Positions 16,397 to 25,300 of a DNA stretch of 54,410 nt are shown one piece after another (position 1 is the first letter of the stretch; every line of letters begins with the position of its first letter). Origin of the DNA: Candidatus Poseidoniales archaeon. GTDB taxonomy: Archaea > Thermoplasmatota > Poseidoniia > Poseidoniales > Poseidoniaceae. The notes beneath the pieces are model-generated. The model was given only the letters and a program-made list of their open reading frames with translations, was not told the DNA's origin and ran no database searches. The position numbers were made by a program, and so were the translations under genes. The DNA lies in assembly GCA_012959275.1 (NCBI GenBank), contig DUDM01000064.1, forward strand, positions 1 through 54,410. Reading direction: 5' to 3'.

Positions 16397-16846
16397 TCAA
16401 TGATCCTCTGAAAGTTCCATCGGTGAAAATAATTGTCCTGGTGATTCCACCAAGGAAAGGCGTTGCCGAACATCCTTTTCCCATTGTCTCATCAACAAGA
16501 GAGAATCAGCAAGCACCAATTTTTCATCATTAATTGTAGTTCTAATTAATGTATCAAGAATGTCCATTCTGTCAGCATCAACAAGGGATAAGACTTTTTC
16601 TAAATCGAAATTAAAATCTTTTGATTGTGATTGCATCTCCTCTTCCAAGGGCCAGGATTGCATTAGGCGGGGAGGTAATCCTTCATTTGACTCGATTGCC
16701 TTTGCCTGTAATGCTTCAATTAATACTCGGATATATTTTGACAGAACAAGACTAACTTCTACAACTGGTATATTCAATTGTCTGACCATGTGCACGATTC
16801 GCTCGTGCAAGTTTGTCATTTTTTCTTCATTACTTGGGGTTTGCAC
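16397..16846 (-). CDS. Hypothetical helical protein
   Basis: 149 residues, not recognised. It is soluble and almost wholly helical, with Leu/Met-rich amphipathic stretches such as IVHMVRQLNIPVVEVSLVLSK and LLMRQWEKDVRQRLSLVE. The GTG start at 16846 follows the stop codon of the giant upstream gene directly (TGAGTG), which points to translational coupling; ATG 16819 is an alternative start. The metzincin-like lipoprotein gene follows on the same strand. This suggests an operon of giant surface protein, small cytosolic protein and secreted protease; the small protein could be a cytosolic partner, but that is inference. Confidence 0.55.
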   Translation of the reverse strand: MQTPSNEEKMTNLHERIVHMVRQLNIPVVEVSLVLSKYIRVLIEALQAKAIESNEGLPPRLMQSWPLEEEMQSQSKDFNFDLEKVLSLVDADRMDILDTLIRTTINDEKLVLADSLLLMRQWEKDVRQRLSLVESPGQLFSPMELSEDH

Positions 16847-19800
16847 TCAGGCCCGCCCCTGCTGCTCAAGCCAAGTCCAGCCATAGTGTTCCCACTGGTC
16901 TGGAGTCCATCCGGGTGGCAAGCCCCCAGTTGGTACTGGAGCCACTCCTTGATGGCTTTGTTCTGATGGTGGGGTTGAAACGGATTCGCCTGATGGTAAT
17001 GGCGCTGACATATTGGGAGGAGGCGGGGTTGAAGATTCAAGACTTGGTATATCTTTTTGCTCTTCTAAGTCATCCATCACATCACCGGTTTGGTCAAGTT
17101 GTTCATCATCATCAACTCTAACTGATTCACGATAAAGAACCATCATCCAAATTCCAAATACGGTGGCTGCTAGGGCAACAAGATAGAGAATTACACTCAA
17201 TCCCGAGTCAGATACCTGATTCGCTAATGCATCTCCATCTCTATGAACATCTATCTCAATAGTCAAGGGGGAAGTGCTGCGCCGGTCGAGTTCAAACAAT
17301 TCATCAAACTCCCTAACTCTGAATTCAAGGGTTCCTTCAGCATCTAATGGCACAGCATATTCCAAAACAATATGCATTTCACTTGCGCCTTTAACAGTTG
17401 TATTACGCATGGATACTTCAATCCACTCACCCGCTACTTTTCTTTCCAAAGTAAATCTCAGGTCTCCGATTAGAGGGACACTATTGAAGCCATGAACCTC
17501 AAGGCTAACGACATCGCCAGGAGCGGGGCTTGGGTCGCTCCATGAGATGCTTGTATCTTCAGCCATCAAGTCTAGAAGTGGCCCCGTTCTTGTGAAACCA
17601 AAAGATGCAACAGGGTAAGATTCAGTATTTCCATTGGCATCAAAAGGATTACCACTTGCATCAGAACCAGTTATCCATGTGTCGAGTGTATAGGTCGGTA
17701 GAATTTGCGTTGCTCCTGCATCAGTCAAATCGAGGTCAGCACTCCAAAATACCTCGCCGTCCAAATCGTTTCCTTGCGATAGTGGTAGACTTCCTCGGCT
17801 TACCTCACTTGCACCGGCTCGAATCACATAGTGCAACGTTGGATGATTGTTCAAATCAAAACCATGGTCATCGCTTGTCGATAGGACAACTCTTGCTTGT
17901 GATGCGCTATTAAGAGGGATGTCTGATGTATCAGTTATTCCAGCAATGGAAATATCTTCAATAACAGGTTTTTGATGATCAACTTCCAGCCTCAATCGTA
18001 CATCTGTTGCTGTTTCATCAGTTGCAAGGCCAGGCATGTCTTCCATCGTTGCCATCAGGTCAAGATGGCCGCTCCTTACCTCTGGAACTAGCATATCCAT
18101 TGTGAAATAGCCACCTTCTCGAGGTGATGTGCGCCATTGATGTTCTAAGTCACCGAGCACGATATCGAAAGCGCCTGCTGGGGCGGAAATCGAGTCTTCA
18201 CTGAATAGTACCTTTCCAGAAAAACGTAAAGCCTGTCCTGAGCCAATGAGAGTGGCATCTCCATCTTCATTGAAATGGTCAATTCCATTACGCAGTTCAA
18301 CAGCTCTCATGTGACCTTGTTCAAGATCAAACCTCAGGTCGTTATCAAGACTCCATAAATCATTACCCATTCCAACCCTGACTTCATTGCATGGGACATC
18401 CAATTCAAGACTGCATGATAAATCCTCAACCTGCAACTTAGGAATAAAATAGGATTCTCCATCGGTATCCCAGACTTCAGGGAATAACCAAGTTAACTGG
18501 AATCTTATGTTGATGAAAACTCGAGAAGAATTCTCTACGTCTTCTACTATTAGGCTATACAGGTTACTAACTGCAAGACCCTCTCCTCCGGAGTGGAGAG
18601 TCATATCTACTTGACCCATCTCTCCTTCAAAGATGTCAATACTAATGGTAGTCTCTTCGTCATCAAAATCTCCAGCTAAAGCGACCTGAACAGCATCAAT
18701 ATCTCTCCAACCATTCATGTCGCCAATTTGCAGAACTAAATTATATGGAATCCCAGGGTGCAAAGGTGCCTTGTCATCGTGTCCTACAATGGTGGAATTT
18801 TCAGGGGATAATTCTGGCTCGAATTCTTCTCTAATGGTATAGACCACTAATGCTGCATCCCAATCAGGGAGATTCTGTGAACCGCAACCAGTAACAGAAT
18901 CCAGACAAACACTAGCCCCGCCCATGGCGACTGAATTCCCTTGTGCATCTGTTCCAGTTACGTGGAAGACTACTTTCTCACCATGAATTAGCATACTATC
19001 ATCTATCGAACCCTCAAAGATGTTGATTCCACCTGCTTTGACTTCTGGGGATGACAAGGTGAACGTCCTGTATTCCAATGCATCGGGTAAATTGTTGAAA
19101 TTGGTGTCTGAGCAAGTTTCGTGCCTAGATTTACAGCCCAACCAATAATGCAACTGAATGTGTGTTGGAGGCTCTACACTATCTTGGATAATGATTTCAA
19201 TAGCCTGATCTGGAGAACCTTTGTGCATCTGAGAGCCATCCATAGGACTCGCAGACATCAGCAATGGGCTATTTCCATCAAGAACTACGCGGATTGTATT
19301 GTAATATGGGTTGGCGAAACTAGAGCCATTGCTGGTATTGACAACTGCAACTTGGAATAACATCCCTCCTTGGGTAGATTCCATAGGCGCAATGAACGTC
19401 AGATTATACTCCCCATGGGAAGGGTTTGGCTCTTGATACAAAATAACAGATGCCCCTATTGGGTCGCCGTCCGGAGTTAGATTTTGCCCACTTATTTGTA
19501 TGACGAATTCCCCTGCACCTGGACTGATGGAGGTTCCTTCAAAGTGGATTCCTCCAGAAAAGGTGATGTTTTCACCACCTCTCATCCAATCAAAATTCAG
19601 TAATTCTCTTCCAGTAGCATCGTGCACCCGCAGGCCATCTAATTGGATATCATTCTCGACTCTCAAATTCAAACTTTCAGTTCGCCAATTTGTAACCGCT
19701 CTTCCAATGTCATCGTCAACGGTTACCAAAGCCTGCATATTAACCTCATCGTCCCAACTCCAGTTAACCCTTATTGGCATTCGAATTGTCTTTACTCCAT

Positions 19801-22213
19801 ATTGATTATCAAAGGACGAGCAATTACCTCCATCGAATTCAAAAATCCCATCTCCATCGCTTAGGGTGCTGCAAGTATCTCCCAATTGCCAAAATAATAC
19901 CGGAGAGTTACCATGGCTATTCTCAAGAGTTGTGCTTACACTCATTATTCTATCAGCTTCATCGCCTCTTGCAATTCGAACTTCAAGAGTTCTCCAATCA
20001 CCATCAGGGGCAAGGGTGTTACCATCAAGGCTAGCATCTAACACTCTAGACATCATCCTGTATGAAACATCAAGGTCAGTTAACTTCACTCGACCTGATT
20101 CTTCAGCCCGGATGGCAATTGGGATATCAACGCTACCAATTCCATTAGCAGGAATATGGGCATTCATTGCACTTACCATAGAAGGTTGGTTAACCACCTC
20201 TTCTCCAACCACTGAAGAATCACTAGCTGACACACTTACACCTTGGGATAAGAAGGATAAGCCCCACCAATCCCAGGTGCCATCATCACCAATATCGAGT
20301 CTAACCTTATTTGGAAAGGCTTCTTGATATCGCAAAATAAATTGGTCCATACTTGGAGTGATGGTAGTATCTGAGGTTTCAAACATGATACTGTATCGAA
20401 GATGAGAACCATTGGCTGTAAATGACCAATCTGTATCTGATGGCACTTCATCCCAGTTACTGCCATTATCATTCGAAACAAATACCCTCAATATGGTTCC
20501 AGATGGAACATCCGATGACCAAATTGGCCTAACTAAACCGATTTCAGTTCCGGTTGGTGTAGTAGGTGATGTCCAAGACCCTGTTGTCATGTAAGCAGTT
20601 GCATATTCCAAACTAACCCACCAAGATACGGCACTAGAGCCAATTAGCCTCGCCTTCCACAACAATACCTTACCTGGGTTTGAAAGATGGGTTGTTGTAT
20701 TTGATTCGACGGACTCCCAATGTGTACCATTATCACTGCTGACCCAATAATCTACTCGATCCCCTGTTGAGGGTGCAGACCAATGAGTCTGCATATTTAC
20801 AGCAATAATATTCTCTTCAGATATTATTGGCTCTGATAGCCAAGTCGACGTTCCAGGAGCAGGTGTTGATGGATAAGAAATACCTGAACCAAATTGGCGG
20901 TAGAATAAGGTTGATCCTCCCCATGAATAATAACCACAATCAACCGTATGTAGGCGTTCCCCATCATAGGTTAATCCATACCCAAGTTGATTGATGTCAC
21001 GAGTACTGGTTTGACCAATTAATTGAGTTCCTGAAGATGGAATTGCCCAAGCATTCAGAGTATCAGTAGTTGACCATGAACCAGAACCTTTCTTACAGCG
21101 CATCCAAAACATGTCACCATGTACTGCCAATCCTCGAACAAATCCACCGCTCTTACCACAGTCCTGAGTACCGCTACTAGTAGTAGAAAATGTGTACATC
21201 GTGGAACCTCTATCAAATTGTCCGCCTCCTTCAAACTCATAGGAGACTAATCTCCTTTGACTTCCATGAGCAACCCAAATAGAATCGTCTACTCGGTCAT
21301 AGCCAATTCCAGTATAATCACTGAATTGGGGTGAGATATCATATGAATCAAGGCAGGTCCAAATATCATCATAACGAATATCAAATTCTAATACTCTATG
21401 ATATTGAACAGGTGCTGTTGAACCATAATGATATCGATATGATGAAAATATGCCAAACATTTTTTCTCCTGGAGCAACTGTCCAATCTCTAAATCCATAT
21501 GATGCATAATAAGTGCTAGTAGGTAATGATGGTAATGTGCAACTAGCCTTATCAAGTGTTATTGTTGATTCAACACTGCCGTTATTTGGCCATAAACGCT
21601 TAACCATTTTCTCAAAGTTTGTACCGCTCCATGTTGACATGAATAACCAACCATGATTCTTCAAAATCGCACCTTGACCTTGGGCCATGAAAGAGTTTCC
21701 GCTAACTTGAGATTGAGGGATGAATAATGATTCAGATACGTTTCCTGTGTGAGGTTGGCGTAAAGCGAAACTACCATTATCTCTCCATGCGGTATTATTC
21801 AAATCATAATTTTCCATAGGGTCATGGCCTTCCAGTTCAATACTTGGAGAATCAAGTCCTAATGTCAATATATCAGAGCGCTTGTCAACATTATTATCAT
21901 CACCCTTCATCCAATCAGACCTATCAAGTGAATCGACTTGAGACCAACCGGTTGCAGATGCTCCTTGCAAAGTCATTTCGATATCAGTGACTTCAGCCCC
22001 TTTAGGGATAGTGATGCTATTGGTAGAATCAGGAGAAGAACCCTGATAGAGAGCTGTTGCCTCGACAGAACCGTCACTAAAAGTGTAAATGTGTCGAACG
22101 GAACCACTTCCGGCTTGGGCCGCTGGGACTAGAGAAAGCAAAGGTGTTCCGATTGAGATAATCATCAATATTACAAGGGAAAATGCCAAAGCGGATTTTC
22201 TGCTCCCATCCAT
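16847..22213 (-). CDS. Giant membrane-anchored surface protein with Pro-rich cytoplasmic tail
   Basis: 1,788 residues. The signal peptide is MDGSRKSALAFSLVILMIISIGTP-like (first about 35 residues). Residues about 100-480 have repeated beta units with many aromatic residues, in places reading like a propeller (GIGYDRVDDSIWVAHG, GLAVHGDMFWMRC). The remainder to about 1,660 is a series of Ig/fibronectin-like beta sandwiches with many N-X-S/T sequons and acidic loops. A single span (about 1671-1692, ILYLVALAATVFGIWMMVL) is followed by an acidic then Pro-rich cytoplasmic tail ending in PGWTPDQWEHYGWTWLEQ. A cell-wall, adhesin or S-layer-associated role is likely. A TATA-like box lies about 63 bases before the start. 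Confidence 0.78.
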   Translation of the reverse strand: MDGSRKSALAFSLVILMIISIGTPLLSLVPAAQAGSGSVRHIYTFSDGSVEATALYQGSSPDSTNSITIPKGAEVTDIEMTLQGASATGWSQVDSLDRSDWMKGDDNNVDKRSDILTLGLDSPSIELEGHDPMENYDLNNTAWRDNGSFALRQPHTGNVSESLFIPQSQVSGNSFMAQGQGAILKNHGWLFMSTWSGTNFEKMVKRLWPNNGSVESTITLDKASCTLPSLPTSTYYASYGFRDWTVAPGEKMFGIFSSYRYHYGSTAPVQYHRVLEFDIRYDDIWTCLDSYDISPQFSDYTGIGYDRVDDSIWVAHGSQRRLVSYEFEGGGQFDRGSTMYTFSTTSSGTQDCGKSGGFVRGLAVHGDMFWMRCKKGSGSWSTTDTLNAWAIPSSGTQLIGQTSTRDINQLGYGLTYDGERLHTVDCGYYSWGGSTLFYRQFGSGISYPSTPAPGTSTWLSEPIISEENIIAVNMQTHWSAPSTGDRVDYWVSSDNGTHWESVESNTTTHLSNPGKVLLWKARLIGSSAVSWWVSLEYATAYMTTGSWTSPTTPTGTEIGLVRPIWSSDVPSGTILRVFVSNDNGSNWDEVPSDTDWSFTANGSHLRYSIMFETSDTTITPSMDQFILRYQEAFPNKVRLDIGDDGTWDWWGLSFLSQGVSVSASDSSVVGEEVVNQPSMVSAMNAHIPANGIGSVDIPIAIRAEESGRVKLTDLDVSYRMMSRVLDASLDGNTLAPDGDWRTLEVRIARGDEADRIMSVSTTLENSHGNSPVLFWQLGDTCSTLSDGDGIFEFDGGNCSSFDNQYGVKTIRMPIRVNWSWDDEVNMQALVTVDDDIGRAVTNWRTESLNLRVENDIQLDGLRVHDATGRELLNFDWMRGGENITFSGGIHFEGTSISPGAGEFVIQISGQNLTPDGDPIGASVILYQEPNPSHGEYNLTFIAPMESTQGGMLFQVAVVNTSNGSSFANPYYNTIRVVLDGNSPLLMSASPMDGSQMHKGSPDQAIEIIIQDSVEPPTHIQLHYWLGCKSRHETCSDTNFNNLPDALEYRTFTLSSPEVKAGGINIFEGSIDDSMLIHGEKVVFHVTGTDAQGNSVAMGGASVCLDSVTGCGSQNLPDWDAALVVYTIREEFEPELSPENSTIVGHDDKAPLHPGIPYNLVLQIGDMNGWRDIDAVQVALAGDFDDEETTISIDIFEGEMGQVDMTLHSGGEGLAVSNLYSLIVEDVENSSRVFINIRFQLTWLFPEVWDTDGESYFIPKLQVEDLSCSLELDVPCNEVRVGMGNDLWSLDNDLRFDLEQGHMRAVELRNGIDHFNEDGDATLIGSGQALRFSGKVLFSEDSISAPAGAFDIVLGDLEHQWRTSPREGGYFTMDMLVPEVRSGHLDLMATMEDMPGLATDETATDVRLRLEVDHQKPVIEDISIAGITDTSDIPLNSASQARVVLSTSDDHGFDLNNHPTLHYVIRAGASEVSRGSLPLSQGNDLDGEVFWSADLDLTDAGATQILPTYTLDTWITGSDASGNPFDANGNTESYPVASFGFTRTGPLLDLMAEDTSISWSDPSPAPGDVVSLEVHGFNSVPLIGDLRFTLERKVAGEWIEVSMRNTTVKGASEMHIVLEYAVPLDAEGTLEFRVREFDELFELDRRSTSPLTIEIDVHRDGDALANQVSDSGLSVILYLVALAATVFGIWMMVLYRESVRVDDDEQLDQTGDVMDDLEEQKDIPSLESSTPPPPNMSAPLPSGESVSTPPSEQSHQGVAPVPTGGLPPGWTPDQWEHYGWTWLEQQGRA

Positions 22214-22275
22214 GCTATCGCCCCCTCATTGTCAACGGTAATGACTGGGGCTTTGAATCATCCTGTCCAATGCCA

Positions 22276-22285
22276 CAATAAATAG
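22276..22285 (-). promoter_or_regulatory. TATA-like element upstream of the 1,788-residue surface protein gene
   Basis: Read on the minus strand, ctatttattg lies in the 91-bp gap before the gene that starts at 22213, at a distance that would leave a leader of roughly 35-40 bases. It suggests that this gene has its own promoter apart from the upstream 1,900-residue gene. Supported by sequence resemblance only. Confidence 0.3.
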
Positions 22286-22304
22286 GTGAAAAGAGATGTT
22301 AAGA

Positions 22305-25300
22305 TTAAGTATCTCTGGTGTCGTATCTTAAGGGTGAGCCGTCACCTCTAATGTCATCTTCTTCATCGTCATTAACTTCGAACCAATCAACCATCCAATC
22401 GCCATCACTATCCCAATTTAGGGGGTTTGAACCATCAGCAATATGGTCTCCATCCAAATCGAAATGCCACCAACCATATTCCCATTCTCCAACATTTAAA
22501 ACAGGTGGTTGGTTTGGTGTTTGAGTGTAGAACATTTCCCAAGGATCAGTGCGTGTACCATCGCATAATGTGATGTCATCTGCTGTGTTAATAGTCAAGA
22601 AGTCACTATCCATATCGTTGAGTTTGTAGGCTACGATATTATCGCCAGGCATATCATTCATTCGCAAATAATTAGTAGCATCAGGGTCCACCCCTTGAGA
22701 GTCCAAGAGGTATGCCCTAAATTGCCACCATTCGGTAACTGTCTGACCCATGTAAGGAATGAGTGATTGCAAAACCGCATTTGGAGAATTTAATGCTGGG
22801 TTAGTTGTCATGAAAAACTCTTGGAAATTTGTGTATGGGGTGTACACACAACTTGCAGAACAATCCCAATTACCATCCAAATCCCAATCCTCATTTGCAT
22901 CGCTTGGGTCTGCCGGATTGAATGTCACCCAAACAGAACTTAACATTGGTCTTTGCAATTCTCCCGTTCCAGAATCAAAGTGTAGTGGTTTCTTAGTAGA
23001 ACCCATGTCTTCCCAAGTTACTGCAACTGGTGAAAATGTTGACCAATTTGAATTTGCAGCATTCCAACCATAATTATATTCATACCAATCTGGAAGGAAG
23101 TCATGGTCAGAATCATTATCTTTGGGATTCATTCCATACTTGAACACTTCACGACCATCAGAAAGGTTGAGGTCTAACTCATAGGAGATTGTCAATTGGT
23201 CATCTTGGGCATCGGCAACTCGCTTCATGATGATACTATCGCCATCTGAATCAGACAAATCAGGACGAGTGCCATTCATGTATTCCATGAGGTTTGTGAA
23301 GGGAATGGCATCATTTTTACCCGCCGATAATTGAGTCCCGCTCTGTGTGAACTGTCTGTTCTCCCAAGTTCCTTGGGCTGCGGGAATATCAGCGAAATCT
23401 CGGTCATACCATCCATCTTGGTCGCCATCATAATGTGCATCAGCAGGATTGATTGGATTTGCGGACCATCGATTTGCAGAAGATAAACCTGTCATATTGA
23501 GGGCAGCATAGCAGTATTCCCAACCATCGGGAATCAAATCCCCATCTGAATCAGCTGATGTTGGGTCTGAAACTCCAAATAAACTTCTATTCCAATTATC
23601 TGGATCCAATGAATTGATTTTAGCCATTCGGTCGCTACTCTCTTGGTCCCTATTTGACCACGTATTGTACAAAGATAGACGGGCTTGTTCTTCACTAATC
23701 GAATTCTCCGCAACTAATGCAGCAATGGCGTCGTGTCCGAATCCGCTATTTCCCATCCTGCGGTCATATCGGCCATATACCAAAGATTCCCATTCTCTAA
23801 TGTTTGTATAACGTTCATCATCCTCGATGGCGCCATTTTCATCACAATCCCAAGAGTCTTGGTCACTATCCAAATCGACATCTTTGTTACTTAACGGATT
23901 CATTGACCACCTATTCAAGGAAAGGTCCCACTTTGCGAACCAAAATTCAAATCCATCAGACATATTATCTCCGTCAGTATCATTATTACTTGGGTCTGTT
24001 ATTGTCAACAACATATTTGTCAATGGTGTGGACTGGTTTGTGGAGGCAAAGTGTTGGAATTGAGCCAAGGCCAGAGTTGCCCTGTTAGATTTACTCAACA
24101 GCATGGTGGTGATTCGAGTTGCGATACCAAGTGGGTCTTGAATCAATGCATCTTGATGGAACATCCAAGCATCGACGGGATGAACAACCCCGTTATCTGG
24201 ATGAGAAGATGAGATATTCAATTCCTGAGCATCTGTAATGCCGTCATTGTCAGAGTCGAAGTTACCATCTCCTGCTACTAATGGATTCAAGGTCCAAGTT
24301 TCAGCACTGGTATTCCAATTTGTGAATAGCGCCTCGATTCCGTCAACATAACCATCTCCGTCAGTATCTGGGTCTGTGGGGTCTGCAGTCCAACCCTTCA
24401 AAGCAATTTGTTCAGCGCTAATGTATGAACCAAAACTTTTACTCGCAGTTGCAGAATTCCATTCTTGTAACAACGAAGTGTTTCCTGATGTCAGTACAAA
24501 CCATTGAGGAGCAGATTTATTGGCATTTGTTTCAGTCATCATCGGGTCAATAGCATTGTATTCTTCCCAATTAGCCATTCCATCATCATCAGGGTCTCCC
24601 CCAAAATCTGTACCATCAACGGGATTCAAAATCCATTCATCACTCAGTAAATCCCAACGTGCATAGTAAACTTCCCAGCCATCAGGCATACCATCACCAT
24701 CAGTATCAGAGAGCAGAGGGTTTGAAGAGCCGAAATGAGCCTTGGGTTGACCAACGGTTACCGATGCAGATACATAATCACCAAATGGCTTTTCAGGAGC
24801 CCCCCAATCAGACATATTATTGAAAAGACTACTATTGAATGATTGTGGGATTTCTTCACCGTCGAGAGTTTTATTTCCTAGGAATAATGTGTCCTTCAAA
24901 TGGTATTCCAAGTAATTAACCAATTGTTCATCAAAATCAAGAACTCCATCATGGTTAACATCATAACCATCATTGTCTGGATTATTGAAAGCATCAGAGC
25001 CATTTAACGGGCTGATTCCAAGATTAGATGCATCCCAAATGCACTCATATAGTGCTTCCCAGCCATCAGGTAATCCATCACCATCTGAATCGGGGTTATT
25101 TGGGTCTGTAAGAGACCAATCGGCTGCTCCTTCAGCCGATTCACCGTGGCTTTCTAAGAGATTTCCTGCCAAACCTTCTTCGACATATGATTGCCAATTA
25201 TATTCACAGAGATTGGCTAAACCATCTGCGTCTGCATCCCAATATTTATCATCAGCACGCAAGGGGTCAAGGGTCCAGTTATTGCCACCAGTAAAACTCG

